Shown piece after piece: positions 1 to 8,234 of a stretch of 64,000 bases of DNA (positions are counted from its first letter, which is position 1; each line of letters starts with the position of its first letter). Made by a program: the position numbers and the translations under genes. Under the pieces are notes generated by a model. It was not told the origin of the DNA. It was given only the letters and a program-made list of their open reading frames with translations, and did not search any database. The DNA lies in contig CAWGBJ010000018.1 in assembly GCA_963820795.1 (NCBI GenBank), positions 1 to 64,000 on the forward strand. Direction: 5' to 3'. The stretch comes from Roseiarcus sp963820795. Lineage in GTDB: Bacteria; Pseudomonadota; Alphaproteobacteria; Rhizobiales; Beijerinckiaceae.

Positions 1-69
1 GCGACACAATATAGCCGGCGCAGGCCGCCGCCATGACTTTCTTGCTGAAACGGTCATAAGTATAACCGG

Positions 70-79
70 GTTAGCTAAC
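70..79. promoter_or_regulatory. Perfect 10-bp palindrome at the left edge
   Basis: GTTAGCTAAC is a perfect palindrome just downstream of the decayed oxidoreductase gene and in front of whatever gene lies to the left. Such short perfect palindromes are common operators of TetR/MarR-type repressors. On the minus strand the last 50 bases of the window edge could code the start of a protein, but too little is present to call a gene. The role is inferred from symmetry and position only. Confidence 0.25.
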
Positions 80-81
80 AG

Positions 82-1054
82 TCAATGAAATTGCAACTCC
101 ACGGTGAACACCGTGCGTCGCCGGGCGCTGTTGTCATCCGGCCAGGCGTGCTCGACCTCCGTCAAGGGGAGGGATTTAGCCGCAATTTCGAAACCGCACG
201 CCGCGGTCGCATGCAGCAGCCCGCCGACGGCATTGAGGAGGCGGTCGAAGGGGATGCTGCCGATGCCGCTGCCCATCAGCGTGATCGCCGACGAGCGTAA
301 CGCCGCGCTCGGAAGCGCGATGTTGGGACCGCTGACCGCCCCGACCTGAACAAACCGGATCGGTACGGCGTCTTTTCCTGCCTTGGCCGCTGCGGTCAGG
401 AGCCGTTCGGCGCTCGGCCCCACAGATAATCGATCACGACATCCACACCCGCTGCGAACTGTTCCTTGAAGACGTTTTCCAGCGCCGCGGCATCTTCGAC
501 AAGGGGAATGGTCACATCGGCCCCGTTAGCCGCGACCGATTTCAGGGCCTCGAGGTTGCGTGCGGTCGCGATGACCTTTGCCGCGCCCAGATGCTTGGCG
601 ATCTGAACGGCCAGGCGGCCTGCCGTGCCAGTCGCGCCATTGACCAGCACGGTTTCCCCAGCGCTGAGCATAGCGCGTTCCTTATAGGCCGCCCATGACG
701 ACATTCCAGGATTGGCGATGGCGGCGGCCGTCACGTCATCGAGCCCGTCAGGGAGAGCCAGGCAATGCGCTGACGACGCGACGGTCCATTCGCCCATGCT
801 GCCGTAGGGCGCTCTGGCGGGCAAAATAGACCCGGCGGCCATCGTCGAGCCGCCCGACGCCATCGAAACCCGCCGCGAAAGAAGGGAAAGCGACCCGATG
901 AGCTATAGTGGGCGCCCGGAGGCCCGGCTTTGGCGACAGGAACTCATCGCGGCGGCCGTCACGGCGATCCGCTGCTCGCCAGGGGACGCCACCGGCTCGC
1001 TGAATTCGCCATAAATAGGCGTTCGTCCCGCTCCCGTACGATCGCGGCTTTCAT
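82..1054 (-). pseudogene. Zinc-type alcohol dehydrogenase / quinone oxidoreductase, multiply frameshifted
   Basis: Fragments in several minus-strand frames add up to one NADPH-dependent quinone-oxidoreductase-like enzyme of the MDR superfamily. The N-terminus (MKAAIVRERDE) starts at 1054 and continues in a second frame (PIYGEFSEPVASPGEQ). The middle (about 863-396) holds the nucleotide-binding motif VLVNGATGTAGRLAVQIAK, followed by ADVTIPL and DVVIDYLWG. The C-terminus (423-82) ends KSLPLTEVEHAW. At least four frame changes are needed to join these pieces, so no intact enzyme can be made from this reading. It is divergent from the equally broken MarR gene, with 60 bases between them, which is the usual arrangement of a MarR-controlled oxidoreductase. 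The family call is secure; the exact substrate is unknown. Confidence 0.8.
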
Positions 1055-1086
1055 GGCGCGCTTTCCTTCCGGCTTCCCATATTCGT

Positions 1087-1103
1087 GTATAATGCGCATA
1101 TAC
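1087..1103. promoter_or_regulatory. MarR promoter -10 box inside a palindromic operator
   Basis: GTATAATGCGCATATAC is an almost perfect 17-bp palindrome lying between the two divergent genes. It contains TATAAT at 1088-1093, a consensus -10 box for rightward transcription that would start near 1100, just before the ATG at 1115. Overlap of an inverted repeat with the -10 box is the classical layout of MarR autorepression. A plausible but weak -35 lies in the TTCCGG region about 17 bases upstream. Inferred from sequence only. Confidence 0.5.
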
Positions 1104-1114
1104 GGGGCCGCTCG

Positions 1115-1604
1115 ATGACGTCAAGAAACAAAGTGCAAAATACACGTATAACGGACCAGCTACGACAGCTTCACGGGACGATGCTGGATATCGTCGCGGT
1201 CATGAACCGGCCGCAGCGCGATGACGCGCTGATCAGGGAAGCCGGAATTTCTCTCGACCGGGCGCTGTTTCCTTTGCTGGTTTCGGTGGAGCGATTCGGG
1301 CCGATCGGCGTCGTGGAGACTCGCTGACCGTATCGGGCGCGACTACACGACGGTCAGCCGCCAGGTCGCTAGACTGGAAAGCCTCGGCCTGGTCGAGCGC
1401 CGGAACAATGACGCCGACCGCCGGGTGCGCGACGCGGTCATCACGCCGGATGGCAAGGCGATGACCGAGCTGGTTGACGCGGCCCGCGACAGAATAGGTC
1501 GCTCGATCCTCGAGAGCTGGAGCGCGCACGACATCGACGAATTGGTGCGCCTTATGCGAAAGTTCGCGGATGCTTTGAAGGGCGATGCGCCGAAGGGCGG
1601 ATAA
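1115..1604 (+). pseudogene. MarR-family transcriptional regulator, one-base frameshift
   Basis: A MarR winged-helix regulator of about 163 residues. The first part (from MTSRNKVQN at 1115) runs to VERFGPIGVVE. There an extra A at about 1319 throws the frame into a stop at 1325. Skipping that base restores ELADRIGRDYTTVSRQVARLE, the recognition helix, then GLVERRNNDADRRVRDAV, the wing, and a C-terminal dimerisation helix ending at 1604. The start at 1115 is preferred over the upstream GTG at 1085 because the latter lies upstream of the likely -10 box. It probably once repressed itself and the divergent oxidoreductase. Whether the extra base is real or a sequencing error cannot be told here. 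Confidence 0.8.
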
Positions 1605-1654
1605 ATCCAAATTGGCGCAGCCCGGGACGGTGGTTTAAGTCTGGAGGCGGCGGC

Positions 1655-1858
1655 TCATTTCGTCGGGCTGACCAGCTCGAGGCAGTCGCGGCGGCCCTCG
1701 GCGAGGCAGACCTGCAGCTTCCGTTGCCGGTCGATCGCGGTGAAAGCCCAGTAGCCGATGAGGACGGATTACGACGGCGATCGGCGACGATTGGCGAAGT
1801 TGCGCCGCTCGGGCTCCTCGTCATCGTCCCCAGGCGGTGGGCTCGGGGGCGCGCTCAT
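1655..1858 (-). pseudogene. Small membrane protein with an in-frame stop, overlapping dxs end
   Basis: An ATG at 1858 overlaps the restored dxs stop (ATGA). The frame begins MSAPPSPPPGDDDEEPERRNF, reaches an in-frame TAA after 29 codons, and then continues in the same frame through a hydrophobic stretch (VLIGYWAFTAI) and a charged tail (RQRKLQVCLAEG) to a TGA at 1655. The start-stop coupling and the protein-like second half suggest a 68-residue single-pass membrane protein broken by a stop or by two compensating indels. No family recognised. Confidence 0.4.
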
Positions 1859-3806
1859 GCGCTGACGGCCGAGGCCTTCTGCTCAATGGCGCCGAGCGTC
1901 GCAAGCGCCTTGGCGACGATGCCCTTGGCGTCGAGCCCGGCGGCGGCGTACATGCGCTCGGGCTTGTCCTGCTCCTGGAAGACGTCGGGCAGCGTCAGCG
2001 TCCGCACTTGAGCCCGGCATCGAGCGCGCCGGCTTCGGCCAGCAGGGTCAGCACATGCGCGCCGAAGCCTCCTGCCGCGCCTTCCTCGATGGTGATCAGA
2101 AGCTCGTGGCCGGCGGCAAGCGCGAGAATGAGTTCGCGATCGAGAGGCTTGGCGAAACGGGCATCGGCGACCGTGGTCGACAAGCCCCGGGCCGCCAGCT
2201 CCTCTGCCGCCTTCAGCGCTTCCGCCAGCCGGGTCCCGAGCGACAGGATCGCGATCCGCGATCCCTGTCTCAGGATGCGTCCCTTGCCGATCGGCAGCGG
2301 CAGCCCGCGCTCCGGCAGCTCGACCCCGACCCCTTCGCCGCGCGGGTAGCGCAGCGCGATCGGCCCGCTATCGTGCGCGGCGCAGGTCGCGACCATGTGC
2401 ACGAGTTCGGCTTCATCGGCTGCCGCCATCACCGTCATGTTCGGCAGGCAGGCGAGCGCCGCAAGGTCGAAGGACCCCGAATGCGTCGCCCCGTCCGCGC
2501 CGACGAGCCCGGCGCGGTCGATGGCGAAGCGGACCGGCAGGTTTTGCACCGCCACGTCGTGCACAACCTGGTCGTAGGCGCGCTGCAGGAATGTCGAATA
2601 GAGGGCGCAGAACGGCTTCAGGCCCTCCGTCGCCAGGCCGGCGGAAAAGGTCACCGCATGCTGCTCGGCGATGCCGACGTCGAAGACGCGCTCGGGAAAG
2701 AGCGTCCGCATCCGATCGAGGCCGGTGCCCTGCGGCATGGCGGCGGTGACACCGACGATCTTTTCGTCGCGCCGCGCCGCGTCGATCAGCGCGTCGGCGA
2801 AGACCCTGGTGTAGGCGGGCGCATTGGTCTGCGGCTTCGCCTGCGCGCCGGTGATGACGTCGAAGGCGGAAACGCCGTGATATTTGTCGTCCGCCGCCTC
2901 GGCCGGCGGATAGCCCTTGCCCTTCTTGGTCACGACATGCACCAGCACCGGGCCGCCATGCATGTCTCGGACGTTCTTGAGAACCGGCAACAGATGATCG
3001 AGGTTATGCCCGTCGATCGGGCCGACATAGTAGAATCCCAGCTCTTCGAACAGCGTTCCGCCCGTCCAGAAGCCGCGGCCGTATTCCTCGGTGCGCTTGG
3101 CCTTGTCGTAGAGAAACTTGGGTAAGCGGCGCGCCAGCTGCTTGGCGACGTCGCGCAGCGATCGGTAGGTGTGGCTGGTGACGAGACGCGCCAGATAGGC
3201 CGACATCGCCCCGGTCGGCGGCGCGATCGACATGTCATTGTCGTTGAGAACAACGATGAGGCGCGACTCTATCGCCCCGGCGTTGTTCATCGCCTCATAC
3301 GCCATGCCGGCCGACATGGCCCCGTCGCCGATGACGGCGACAATATTGTTGGCGCGTCCGGAGAGATCGCGGGCGACCGCCATGCCGAGCCCGGCGGAGA
3401 TCGAGGTCGAGGAATGACCGGCGCCGAACACGTCATATTCGCTCTCCGAGCGCTTGGTGAAGCCGGAAAGCCCGCCGCCCTGGCGGAGCGTGCGGATGCG
3501 CGACCGTCGCCCGGTCAAGATCTTGTGCGGATAGGTCTGGTGGCCGACGTCCCAGACGATGCGGTCGGCCGGGGTGTCGAAGACATAGTGCAGCGCGACC
3601 GTCAGCTCGATGACGCCGAGGCCCGCGCCGAGATGGCCGCCGGTGACCGAAACCGCGCTGATCGTCTCGGCGCGCAATTCGTCGGCGACCTTGACGAGTT
3701 CGCTGGCGCTGAGATTGCGCAGGTCGGACGGGGACCCGATCCGATCCAGGAGCGGCGTTTTAAATCGGTCACTGCTTTCCCCGCCACACGGCTGACGCTC
3801 GTTCAT
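1855..3806 (-). CDS. dxs: 1-deoxy-D-xylulose-5-phosphate synthase, frameshifted near the C-terminus
   Basis: Thiamine-diphosphate enzyme that condenses pyruvate and glyceraldehyde 3-phosphate, the first step of the MEP isoprenoid pathway. The continuous frame (3806-1995, 603 residues) has GHLGAGLGVIELTVALHY, the thiamine-diphosphate signature GDGAMSAGMAYEAMNNAG, and the catalytic VGIAEQHAVTFSAGLA in the transketolase pyrimidine domain. It stops early at DAGLKCGR. One missing base near 2006-2009 would restore LKVRTLTLPDVFQEQDKPERM and a normal tail ending at 1855, about 654 residues in all. Because dxs is normally essential in bacteria that use this pathway, an assembly error is a real possibility; otherwise the enzyme lacks about 50 C-terminal residues. 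Confidence 0.93.
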
Positions 3807-3869
3807 TTTGCGCCGCCGCGGAAACGCGAGAGCTACACCAAGATCGAACGATGCGCCAACTCTCTGCTC

Positions 3870-3887
3870 CCCGCTCCCGCGAGCGGG
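3870..3887 (-). terminator. Hairpin downstream of the PRC-barrel gene
   Basis: CCCGCTC and GAGCGGG form a perfect 7-bp stem around a CCGC loop, 13 bases beyond the stop of the PRC-barrel gene and upstream of dxs. No T-run follows, so termination efficiency is uncertain. Confidence 0.35.
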
Positions 3888-3900
3888 CGAGGAGGATCGT

Positions 3901-4705
3901 CTACCAGCCGTATCCTGGCCAGCCGAAATGGCGGTGGTATTGTTGCTGGGCGATCTCGTCGGCGAGCGCGATCGGGTCCCAGTCCGGACTCGATTTTACT
4001 TGTTCGCGCGTGACGTTGACGTCGATGCGGCGTTCGGCCCAGTCGATCTCCCTGACGGCGTAAGGCGCAAGCTGGACATGCTTGCCCGGCAGCCAGTTGC
4101 GCGTGGCGATGACGAGATAGCGGATGTCCCAGTTGGCGTCGTCGGCAAGAAAGTTTTCGACGTGGCCGATATCGCCGTCGGTCGCATGGACGTGATAGCC
4201 ATTCACCTCGGCGACGCTGCGCAGGTGCGGATCGGCGTCGCCGCCCAGGGGTTCCCATCGCTGCCGCCGGTCGCGTCGCGGCGTCGGCCCGGATCGGCTT
4301 CGACAGCGGATCGATGGCGTCGGGGCCGAAATAGGTGTCGCCCCAATAACGGTCCCAGCCGTAATGATCGTAGACCCTGTCCTGCATTTGCTGCGACAAC
4401 GGCTCGTCTTCCCGCGCCTCCGGACTCGCCTCGATCTGCTGTTTGGTCAGCCCGATGGACACGACCGGCATCTCGGCGCCGCTCATCATCGGCAGCCTGC
4501 GATCGGGCGGCATCGACAGGTCCAAGGGAGCGATGGCCGACGGATGGATCAAGATCCGGCGGCCGGGCAACCAATCGCCGGTGTCGACCGCCATCCAGCG
4601 AATCTTCCAGTTCCTGTCGTCGAACAGGAAGTCCTTGACCTTGCCGACGCGGCCATCACGCCCCTCGACGGGACATCCGAGCAACCCTGTGACGGCAAAA
4701 AGCAT
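3901..4705 (-). pseudogene. Tandem PRC-barrel domain protein with a frameshift between the domains
   Basis: Two PRC-barrel domains of the photosynthetic-reaction-centre H-subunit type. The first frame begins MLFAVTGLLGCPVEGRDG with a good GAGGAGG ribosome site 5-6 bases upstream, and contains DFLFDDRNWKIRWMAVDTG. The second, in another frame, contains NGYHVHATDGDIGHVENF and DDANWDIRYLVIATRNWLPG, so the halves are clear internal duplicates. The frame changes somewhere between about 4230 and 4300, in the linker. PRC barrels are small beta-barrel adaptors of unknown partner in non-phototrophs. The halves might be made separately, but the downstream one has no convincing ribosome site. Confidence 0.75.
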
Positions 4706-4721
4706 ACGCGCCTCCTCGGCG

Positions 4722-4797
4722 GTCATTGCGAGAAGCGAAGCGACGAAGCAATCCACGGTGGCAGCCCCTGGATTGCTTCGCTGACGCTCGCAATGAC
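4722..4797. repeat. Intergenic palindromic repeat
   Basis: The outer arms GTCATTGCGAG and CTCGCAATGAC are perfectly complementary, and so are inner segments GAAGCAATCCA and TGGATTGCTTC, giving a long hairpin between two minus-strand genes. This GTCATTGCGAG...GCAATCC type of element is widespread between genes of Hyphomicrobiales genomes. It lies just upstream of the ribosome site of the PRC-barrel gene. Confidence 0.8.
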
Positions 4798-4861
4798 GAA
4801 CATGTCGGGGCTCAACTTTACCCCATTAAGCGCTACAATGGAATCGGCGAGCGTCCCAAGG

Positions 4862-5626
4862 CTATTGGTCGATGTTCGCCATCGCCTCCTGCAGCGCGGC
4901 CGGCGAGACGCGGAACATGCCGGTATAGGGCAAGCCGAGCTCGAGGATCAGGAATATCGCGAAGGCGACGCAGACGGCGCCGAAGGTGAGGGCCGAGATG
5001 ACCAGGCCGTTGGACTGGGCGAACAGCCCCATGCCGAAGAACAGCACCACCGCCCAGATCAGGAGGACGACGACCAGCCCGGCGCTGACCGGATGGCTCG
5101 CGACCTGGAGAGACATCATCACCCGCGAATTCTGGATCGCGCCAGCGGCCGCGCTCGCCGCGGCAACCGCCTGCTTCTGCGCTTCCGTCGTCGGATTGAG
5201 GCCCGCCAGGAAGGCCTTGGTCGCTGCGCCCGCCGCCAGGGGAACTGAGACCGACAGCAGTTTGGGGTCGCCGTCGCCGCCGCCCCAGAAAGTGTCATAG
5301 GCTTTTTGCGTCGCCTCTTTCAGTTTATCGCGCAGGGGCTTGGTCTCGGGGCCGTACTGCGCCAGCGCCTGGTCGAGCTGCAGGATCTGCGCCGATAGCG
5401 TTTCCAGCTCGGTCTTCTGCGTGCCGAAGAAGGCGAAGCTCGTGCCGACGAGCGTGCCAAGCACCAAAGCCAGGAGGAGACTGACCAGCCCCGCCACCTG
5501 TCCGACTACGCTGCGGGCGCTGTCGTTCTTCTGCTCGGCCGGCAGCGTCTTGTGGACGTAGAGGCCGATCAGCCCGGCCCCAAGCGTCAGGATGAATATG
5601 ACGATGGCGATGAAAACGATGGTCAT
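4862..5626 (-). CDS. DUF4239 (bestrophin-like) membrane protein, copy 1
   Basis: 254 residues with an N-terminal helix (MTIVFIAIVIFILTLGAGL), a second helix (LVSLLLALVLGTLVGTSF), a soluble middle with TQKTELETLSAQILQLD and YGPE, then two C-terminal helices and the tail YTGMFRVSPAAL. This is the full DUF4239 architecture, a family that resembles bestrophin anion channels but has no established function in bacteria. It is one of three intact paralogues in the window (others at 36800 and 42478). It stands alone, with the palindromic repeat on its 3' side and a 375-base gene-free stretch on its 5' side. Confidence 0.85.
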   Translation of the reverse strand: MTIVFIAIVIFILTLGAGLIGLYVHKTLPAEQKNDSARSVVGQVAGLVSLLLALVLGTLVGTSFAFFGTQKTELETLSAQILQLDQALAQYGPETKPLRDKLKEATQKAYDTFWGGGDGDPKLLSVSVPLAAGAATKAFLAGLNPTTEAQKQAVAAASAAAGAIQNSRVMMSLQVASHPVSAGLVVVLLIWAVVLFFGMGLFAQSNGLVISALTFGAVCVAFAIFLILELGLPYTGMFRVSPAALQEAMANIDQ

Positions 5627-6002
5627 TGGCCCCCTCCCGGGCGGTTTCCTCGCGACGCCCCTTCTCTTGCCGGCGCTTCATTACCGTATTTCGCGATTCG
5701 AAGAAGCCCCTTGGCCTGAGCCGCGTCCTCGGAAAACTTCCACGTGTTCTTCGCTGATAATGCCTGGTAATAGAAAAAATCGCTCCCACCGCCCCTTCGA
5801 GCGATCGCATCAATCCAGGTTTTTCATTGTCTTGCGCGGATTTGCTCGTGCGGAAGGTTAGGACAGGACAGGGAAATTGTTTTCCCTGGTGGGCCACCTA
5901 ACAGGGATAAGAGCGCGAAGCGGAAAACGAATGTAACTACCGGTTGGCGTCAGATGCCGGCAGGACGAAACCCGATTTCTTCAACCACGCTCTCTCCTTG
6001 CC
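5627..6002. other. Gene-free stretch between DUF4239 and HAD genes
   Basis: No frame here resembles a known protein. It is somewhat less GC-rich than its surroundings and contains the upstream region of the minus-strand DUF4239 gene. No clear -35/-10 pair, hairpin or RNA gene was seen. Confidence 0.4.
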
Positions 6003-6602
6003 TCACGCCAGCGCGCCGCGGGCAATGAGTTCGCTCTCCAGATCGACGCCGGGGCGATAATGAATCGCCGGCATTCCTGCCGCTTCGGAGGCGCGTACGT
6101 TGGCGGCCAAATCGTCGACGAACAGCAGTTCGCTCGGCCGTCGCCCGGCGCGCTCGAACAGGATCTCGTAGATTCGCGGGTCCGGTTTCACCACGCCGAC
6201 ATGCCCGGAGATCACGCGCGTATCGAACGCGGCCAGGAAGTCGTACTGCTCTTCGACGAGCGCGAATGTCTCGGCGGCGAAGTTGCTCAGCGCATGGACC
6301 GGCCGGCCAGCCGCCTTGAGACGCCGCAGGAGCGCGACATTCTCTTCGATCGGCCCGCCGATCGTCTCGATCCACCGCTCGTGGAAAAGCCTCAGTTCGT
6401 CGGCGAATTCCGGAAAAGCCGTTGCCCGCGCCGCGACCGCGCCGGCGAAGTCCGGCGCGATGTCGGTATGCGAGACAAAGTCCATGCTGAGAGCGGTCGA
6501 AAGAAAGCGCTCCATCCGCGCCTCGTCCTCGAATCGTTTGCGGAAGAGGTTGCGGCGGTCCCAGCGCAGGAGAACGTTGCCGATGTCGAAGACGACGATC
6601 AA
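6003..6602 (-). CDS. HAD-superfamily hydrolase (subfamily IA)
   Basis: 199 residues with the four HAD motifs: the nucleophile loop VFDIGNVLLRWD at the N-terminus, HALSNF (motif II), the lysine in VVKPDPRIYE (motif III), and LFVDDLAANVRAS (motif IV). The cap region (about residues 20-85) is helical, as in epoxide-hydrolase-N-terminal-like and haloacid-dehalogenase-like enzymes. The likely role is a phosphatase or dehalogenase on a small metabolite; the substrate cannot be read from sequence. It starts 117 bases from the divergent BrnT/BrnA promoter. Confidence 0.85.
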   Translation of the reverse strand: MIVVFDIGNVLLRWDRRNLFRKRFEDEARMERFLSTALSMDFVSHTDIAPDFAGAVAARATAFPEFADELRLFHERWIETIGGPIEENVALLRRLKAAGRPVHALSNFAAETFALVEEQYDFLAAFDTRVISGHVGVVKPDPRIYEILFERAGRRPSELLFVDDLAANVRASEAAGMPAIHYRPGVDLESELIARGALA

Positions 6603-6685
6603 GAGTAAGGCCTCATGTGCGATATCGGGCTACGGCCAAGCGTGCCCCGCTTCCGTGCCGATCGCAAGCGACTGGGGCGCCGACC

Positions 6686-6716
6686 TTGACATTGATGTAT
6701 ATATCCATAATATACA
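6686..6716 (+). promoter_or_regulatory. BrnT/BrnA promoter and operator
   Basis: TTGACA at 6686-6691 and TAATAT at 6708-6713 are 16 bases apart, a near-consensus sigma-70 promoter. TGTATAT (6696-6702) and ATATACA (6710-6716) are perfect 7-bp inverted repeats with a 7-base spacer, overlapping the -10 box. BrnA antitoxins are DNA-binding autorepressors, so this is the likely operator. Transcription would start at about 6720, the A of the BrnT ATG, making the message nearly leaderless. Confidence 0.7.
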
Positions 6717-6719
6717 CAG

Positions 6720-7022
6720 ATGATCGACTGGACGCGCGTCGTCGGCTTCGATTGGGATGCAGGCAACGAGCGAAAGAGCGCGGACAAGCATGGCGTGAAC
6801 CAGGCGGAGGCGGAGCAGGCTTTCTTCAATCAGCCGCTGCTCGTCCTCGAAGATGAGCGCCACAGCGCCGCGGAGAGCCGGTTTCACGCGCTTGGCCGCA
6901 CCGCGGCTGGGCGGCGGTTGCATATCACGTTTACGCTCCGCTCGGACGGCTCATTCATTCGCGTCATCTCGGCGCGCGACATGAGCGTTAGGGAAAGGAC
7001 CATCTATGACGAAGGCGCGTAA
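6720..7022 (+). CDS. brnT: BrnT family toxin
   Basis: 100 residues matching the BrnT family of RelE-fold ribonuclease toxins that block translation. The family signature is visible as FDWDAGNERKSADKHGV near the N-terminus, followed by an AEQAF helix, and the C-terminal RVISARDMSVRER that carries the basic catalytic residues. The length is typical. It overlaps the antitoxin gene by 17 bases, so the two are co-translated. Toxin-before-antitoxin order is normal for this family. Confidence 0.88.
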   Translation: MIDWTRVVGFDWDAGNERKSADKHGVNQAEAEQAFFNQPLLVLEDERHSAAESRFHALGRTAAGRRLHITFTLRSDGSFIRVISARDMSVRERTIYDEGA

Positions 7023-7266
7023 GGCTACCGGAAAGTTCACGAGCGAGGCCGATGAGCGCGCTTTCTGGGAGGGCGAGGATTCGACCGCGGATCTCGACTG
7101 GCGGCGAGCCAAGCGGGTGCGACTGCCCAATTTGCAGCCGAGCACGACGGCGATCTCGTTGCGGCTTCCGGTCAGCCTGCTCGAAGAGATCAAGATCGCC
7201 GCCCACAAGCGCGACGTGCCGTATCAGTCGCTGATCAAGATGTGGCTCAGCGAGAAGGTAGGGTAG
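7006..7266 (+). CDS. brnA: BrnA family antitoxin (CopG-like)
   Basis: 86 residues. The N-terminal half (FTSEADERAFWE, then DLDWRRAKRV) is the toxin-binding part of BrnA, and the C-terminal part (TTAISLRLPVSLLEEIKIAAHKR) is a ribbon-helix-helix DNA-binding domain. It neutralises BrnT and probably represses the shared promoter through the inverted repeat upstream. Its last 80 bases are duplicated at 8131. Confidence 0.88.
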   Translation: MTKARKATGKFTSEADERAFWEGEDSTADLDWRRAKRVRLPNLQPSTTAISLRLPVSLLEEIKIAAHKRDVPYQSLIKMWLSEKVG

Positions 7267-7393
7267 GAGCGCACGCTTTATCGACGCCCGCGTGCGCGTG
7301 ATCGGCCAGAGGGTCGACGGCTTTCTGCGCTTGCTCGCGGCCGTCGAGGGGTGGATTCTGCGGGTGTTACAAGGGTCGAGGCCGGATGCCGGC

Positions 7394-7421
7394 TTGCGAT
7401 CATCCTGCCGAAGCGTATATT
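7394..7421 (+). promoter_or_regulatory. Promoter of the Phd/PIN module
   Basis: TTGCGA (7394-7399) and TATATT (7416-7421) are separated by 16 bases. Transcription would begin near 7428, between the two possible antitoxin ATGs (7426 and 7450). This supports the 7450 start, which also has a G-rich ribosome site (AGGCGGCGG). Confidence 0.55.
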
Positions 7422-7449
7422 GGCCATGTCTGGCCAGAAAGGCGGCGGC

Positions 7450-7701
7450 ATGCCGATTTATTCGATCGCCAAGGCGAAGGACAATTTGTCGAAGCTGGTC
7501 GACGAGGCCGTCGCCGGCCAAGAGGTGGCGATCACCCGCCACGGGAAGGTCGTCGCCTATGTCCGCTCGGCAGTCGAGCGCCCCATGCGGCAGCCGCCGC
7601 ACGAATTGGTCGCGGAAATCATGGCGCGCGCCAGAAAACGACCGCGGCTCGAGGAGCCCGGGGTCGACATCATTCGCCGCATGCGCGACGACTATCCTTG
7701 A
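7450..7701 (+). CDS. Phd/YefM-type antitoxin
   Basis: 83 residues from the ATG at 7450: MPIYSIAKAKDNLSKLVDEA, then VAITRHGKVVAYVRS, the conserved Phd/YefM N-terminal DNA-binding fold, followed by a charged tail that would wrap the toxin. It overlaps the PIN toxin start by four bases (TTGA). It is expected to neutralise the PIN ribonuclease and repress its own promoter. Confidence 0.85.
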   Translation: MPIYSIAKAKDNLSKLVDEAVAGQEVAITRHGKVVAYVRSAVERPMRQPPHELVAEIMARARKRPRLEEPGVDIIRRMRDDYP

Positions 7702-8120
7702 TCGTCTACCTCGATGCGTCGGTCCTGGTGTCGATCGTCACCCTCGACGCCAATTCGGAAAAGGCGGGACGGTGGTACGAAGGGCTCGTTGCGCCGGTCA
7801 TCATTAGCGACCTCGCCAATCTCGAGGTTTGCGCTGTCATTTCGCGGGAGTTTCGGGCTCGGCGTTTTTCTCGCGCCTCGGCCGACAAAGCCTTTTCGGA
7901 CTTCGACGCGCTGCGCGCTGCGAGCGAGCCCTTGAGCCATGCCGCGCAAGATTTCGCGATCGCCGATCGGCTCGTCCGAGACTTTTCGACGAAGCTCAGC
8001 GCTCCCGATGCATTGCATCTGGCGAGCGCCAGGAACGCCGGCGCCGCCCTGGCGACGCTCGACACCCGACTCGCCGACGCGGCGCGGGCGCAGGGGGTGG
8101 AGGTGACGGAGTTGGAGTAG
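7698..8120 (+). CDS. PIN-domain ribonuclease toxin (VapC-like)
   Basis: 140 residues if it starts at the TTG at 7698, which overlaps the antitoxin stop. The PIN acidic residues are all present: YLDASVLVSI (Asp near residue 5), NLEVCAVIS (Glu), LSAPDALHLASA (Asp) and ATLDTRLADAA (Asp). This is a Mg-dependent single-strand ribonuclease, usually cutting tRNA or rRNA. The TTG start is inferred from coupling and from the need to keep YLDAS near the N-terminus. Confidence 0.85.
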   Translation: MIVYLDASVLVSIVTLDANSEKAGRWYEGLVAPVIISDLANLEVCAVISREFRARRFSRASADKAFSDFDALRAASEPLSHAAQDFAIADRLVRDFSTKLSAPDALHLASARNAGAALATLDTRLADAARAQGVEVTELE

Positions 8121-8130
8121 GCGACGGGCG

Positions 8131-8210
8131 ATGAAGATCGCCGCTCACAAGCGCGATGCGCCTTATCCGTGATCAAGATGTGGCTAAGCGAGAAGGTGGG
8201 GCAGGAGCGT
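8131..8210 (+). pseudogene. Duplicated 3' end of brnA
   Basis: The DNA from ATGAAGATCGCC to the bases after AGCGAGAAGGT matches the end of brnA (about 7190-7272) at most positions, including bases beyond its stop, but has a small deletion in the CAGTCG region. It encodes IAAHKRDAPY in one frame and IKMWLSEKVG in the other. It is a leftover of duplication or recombination that placed the Phd/PIN pair between two copies of the brnA tail. Confidence 0.75.
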
Positions 8211-8234
8211 TATTGAGCGACGACGTTTCGCTCG

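Noticed and set aside
1..54. Start of a TetR-like gene on the minus strand at the left edge
   Set aside because: A helix-like KKVMAAACAGYIVS can be read in one frame, but only a few codons are present and no start codon is convincing.
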